Shown here: piece by piece, positions 62,922 through 64,000 of the stretch
Layout of the letters: each line of letters begins with the position of its first letter
Numbering within the stretch: the stretch's first letter is position 1
Origin: Candidatus Aerophobetes bacterium Ae_b3b
Lineage (GTDB): Bacteria; Aerophobota; Aerophobia; Aerophobales; AE-B3A
Assembly (NCBI GenBank): GCA_005223085.1
Contig: NJBP01000001.1
Coordinates: 25,304-89,303, forward strand
Direction: 5' to 3'
DNA: 64,000 bases
The notes under the pieces: model-generated
What the model was told of the DNA's origin: nothing
What the model saw: the letters and a program-made list of their open reading frames with translations, nothing else
The model's database searches: none
Made by a program: the position numbers and the translations under genes

Positions 62922-63770
62922 ATGGATAAGGGGAAGAAACCTGAGAAGGGGAAGCGGTCATCTAAGTCAAACACCCTTATTTTTGTGGTTATAGGGATTT
63001 TTTTGGTTCTTTTCCTGAGTCCAATGTTGTGGATGGTGCTCACTGGCTTTAAGCATCGGGGAGAATTTTTTACTTATCCGCCGGCTTTCATTCCCAAACA
63101 CTTTGACTGGAGTAATTTCCTGGGAGGGATTAAACTTGGCGGAGGAAAAGCAATCTTTGATATTTTGATCATTGCTAGCTCATCGGCCCTCATCTCCTTG
63201 GTAGTTGGTTCTTTGGCCGCTTACAGTCTTTCCAGATTTAAAATTGGCGGAAAAAACCTGGCTTTCTGGATTCTATCCATCAGAATGCTTCCTCCTATTG
63301 CGGCTGCTCTTCCTCTTTTTATTCTCTATAGCTCTCTTCACCTCCTCGATACTTATGGAGCTCTCATTATTACCTACAGCCTTATGAATATACCGTTCGC
63401 GGTCTGGATGTTGAAGGGATTCTTTGATGAACTGCCCCCCTCGTTGGAAGAGTCGGCTCTGGTGGATGGGTGTGGTCGCTTAGCAGCTTTTTACAAGATA
63501 GCACTTCCTCTGATTGCCCCGGGTCTGGTGGCTACCACTCTATTTAACTTTATCTTTTCCTGGAATGAGTTTCTCTTTGCTTTGGTCTTCACTCGCTCCC
63601 ATGTTACTCCGCTTACCGTATTTATTGCTGGTTTAATCGGGGGGCATGAGATTCTTTGGGGAGAGATTGCCGCTGTTGGTACCATGGCTAGTCTTCCCAT
63701 TATAGTCTTAGCTATCTTCCTGCAGAGGTATCTGGTAAGAGGATTAACTATGGGGGCAGTTAAAGGATAA
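62922..63770 (+). CDS. Sugar ABC transporter permease 2, second system
   Basis: A 282-residue MalG-type permease; it begins 4 bases after the first permease. A basic start is followed by a first membrane helix ending MLWMVLTGFK, which aligns with PLLWMILSSFK of the permease at 17240. The EAA loop is EESALVDGCGRLAAFYKIAL and the end YLVRGLTMGAVKG matches YLVRGLTLGALKG of its counterpart. No ATPase gene follows, so a shared ATPase elsewhere is likely. Confidence 0.9.
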   Translation: MDKGKKPEKGKRSSKSNTLIFVVIGIFLVLFLSPMLWMVLTGFKHRGEFFTYPPAFIPKHFDWSNFLGGIKLGGGKAIFDILIIASSSALISLVVGSLAAYSLSRFKIGGKNLAFWILSIRMLPPIAAALPLFILYSSLHLLDTYGALIITYSLMNIPFAVWMLKGFFDELPPSLEESALVDGCGRLAAFYKIALPLIAPGLVATTLFNFIFSWNEFLFALVFTRSHVTPLTVFIAGLIGGHEILWGEIAAVGTMASLPIIVLAIFLQRYLVRGLTMGAVKG

Positions 63771-63779
63771 TTGCTTTCT

Positions 63780-64000
63780 TTAAAGCATCTGCATTGCCTT
63801 TTTCACTTCTCTTAAGGTAGAGGTGGTTACCTGGCTAGCCGTCTCTTTTCCTTTCTTTAGAATCTTATCTAAACTTTCTTTTTCTTTCTCAAGTTCTTTT
63901 CTTTTTTGACGAAAAGGGGCAAGATAGTTAATTAAAATACGGGCTAGATTTTTTTTGCAGGTAGTGCAGGCCAGAGATCCTTCTTTGCAATCCTTGAAAA
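63780..64000 (-). CDS. trpS: Tryptophanyl-tRNA synthetase, C-terminal part (truncated by window end)
   Basis: The minus-strand frame from the window edge to the stop at 63780 encodes 73 residues: CKEGSLACTTCKKNLARIL, then NYLAPFRQKRKELEKEKES, ILKKGKETA and TLREVKKAMQML. This matches the C-terminal end of bacterial TrpRS (C-x-x-CK, LAPI-x-R, the EGAEKAR region and TM-x-EV-x-x-AMGL). The catalytic domain lies beyond the window. It ends 9 bases from the permease stop, tail to tail. Confidence 0.75.
   Translation of the reverse strand, partial: FKDCKEGSLACTTCKKNLARILINYLAPFRQKRKELEKEKESLDKILKKGKETASQVTTSTLREVKKAMQML

Overview
This window is a gene-dense bacterial chromosome segment of moderate-to-low GC with about 60 protein genes, mostly in tight operons with overlapping stop/start codons and frequent TTG and GTG starts. 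No rRNA, tRNA, CRISPR array, prophage or complete insertion sequence was seen. The enzymes (several radical-SAM and Fe-S proteins, a tungsten-type aldehyde:ferredoxin oxidoreductase, a CoA-transferase, a possible Re-citrate synthase) point to an anaerobic fermenter. YidC has the large periplasmic domain typical of diderm bacteria. The mix suggests an uncultivated candidate-phylum lineage; Aerophobetes-like bacteria are a guess the sequence cannot prove. Several promoters match the classical -35/-10 consensus closely, in keeping with the primary-type sigma factor encoded at 42408-43583.

Layout. 1-10173: DNA repair and nucleic-acid genes (DinG helicase end, two radical-SAM proteins, an Fe-S helix-hairpin-helix protein, mnmA, a UvrD-type helicase fused to an Fe-S nuclease, rmuC). 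10197-19009: pyrF, an AT-rich Na/phosphate transporter, a ROK regulator and a sugar-type ABC importer with an amidohydrolase. 19010-24911: a decayed gene, then ribD, asd, a split aspartokinase and pncB on the minus strand, ending in a mirror-image divergent promoter. 24923-32884: mnmE-yidC-yidD (minus), then a phasin-like gene, hom, rpsB, tsf, pyrH, frr (plus). 33071-41235: galT, then pgi/pmi, ptsI, folC, glyA, purH on the minus strand. 41612-47878: recO, sigma factor, ychF, rpsF, ssb, rpsR, rplI and a homocitrate/Re-citrate synthase family gene. 47875-53055: murC, murG, secF, secD (minus). 53300-63770: a catabolic cluster with sugar isomerase, CoA-transferase, dehydrogenase, thiolase, aldehyde oxidoreductase and a second ABC importer. 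The window ends inside trpS.

How the genes may work together. Both ABC importers have a binding protein and two permeases but no ATPase, so they probably borrow a shared ATPase. Both carry a strong hairpin between the binding-protein gene and the first permease gene, a layout that would give excess binding protein. In the 53300-63770 cluster, imported sugar or sugar acid could be isomerised, oxidised, activated with CoA and cleaved to acetyl-CoA, with the aldehyde oxidoreductase passing electrons to ferredoxin; the substrate is unknown.

The most unusual items are: an IS66-like miniature element with an 8-bp target duplication; a hairpin-bearing intergenic repeat family whose ends carry outward -35 boxes; a perfectly symmetric divergent promoter; a SecF with an inserted ComEA-like helix-hairpin-helix segment; a radical-SAM/glycosylase-like pair in which the glycosylase fold seems to lack its catalytic Lys and Asp; an ABC permease whose only sensible start codon is ATC; and an aspartokinase split by a frame change.
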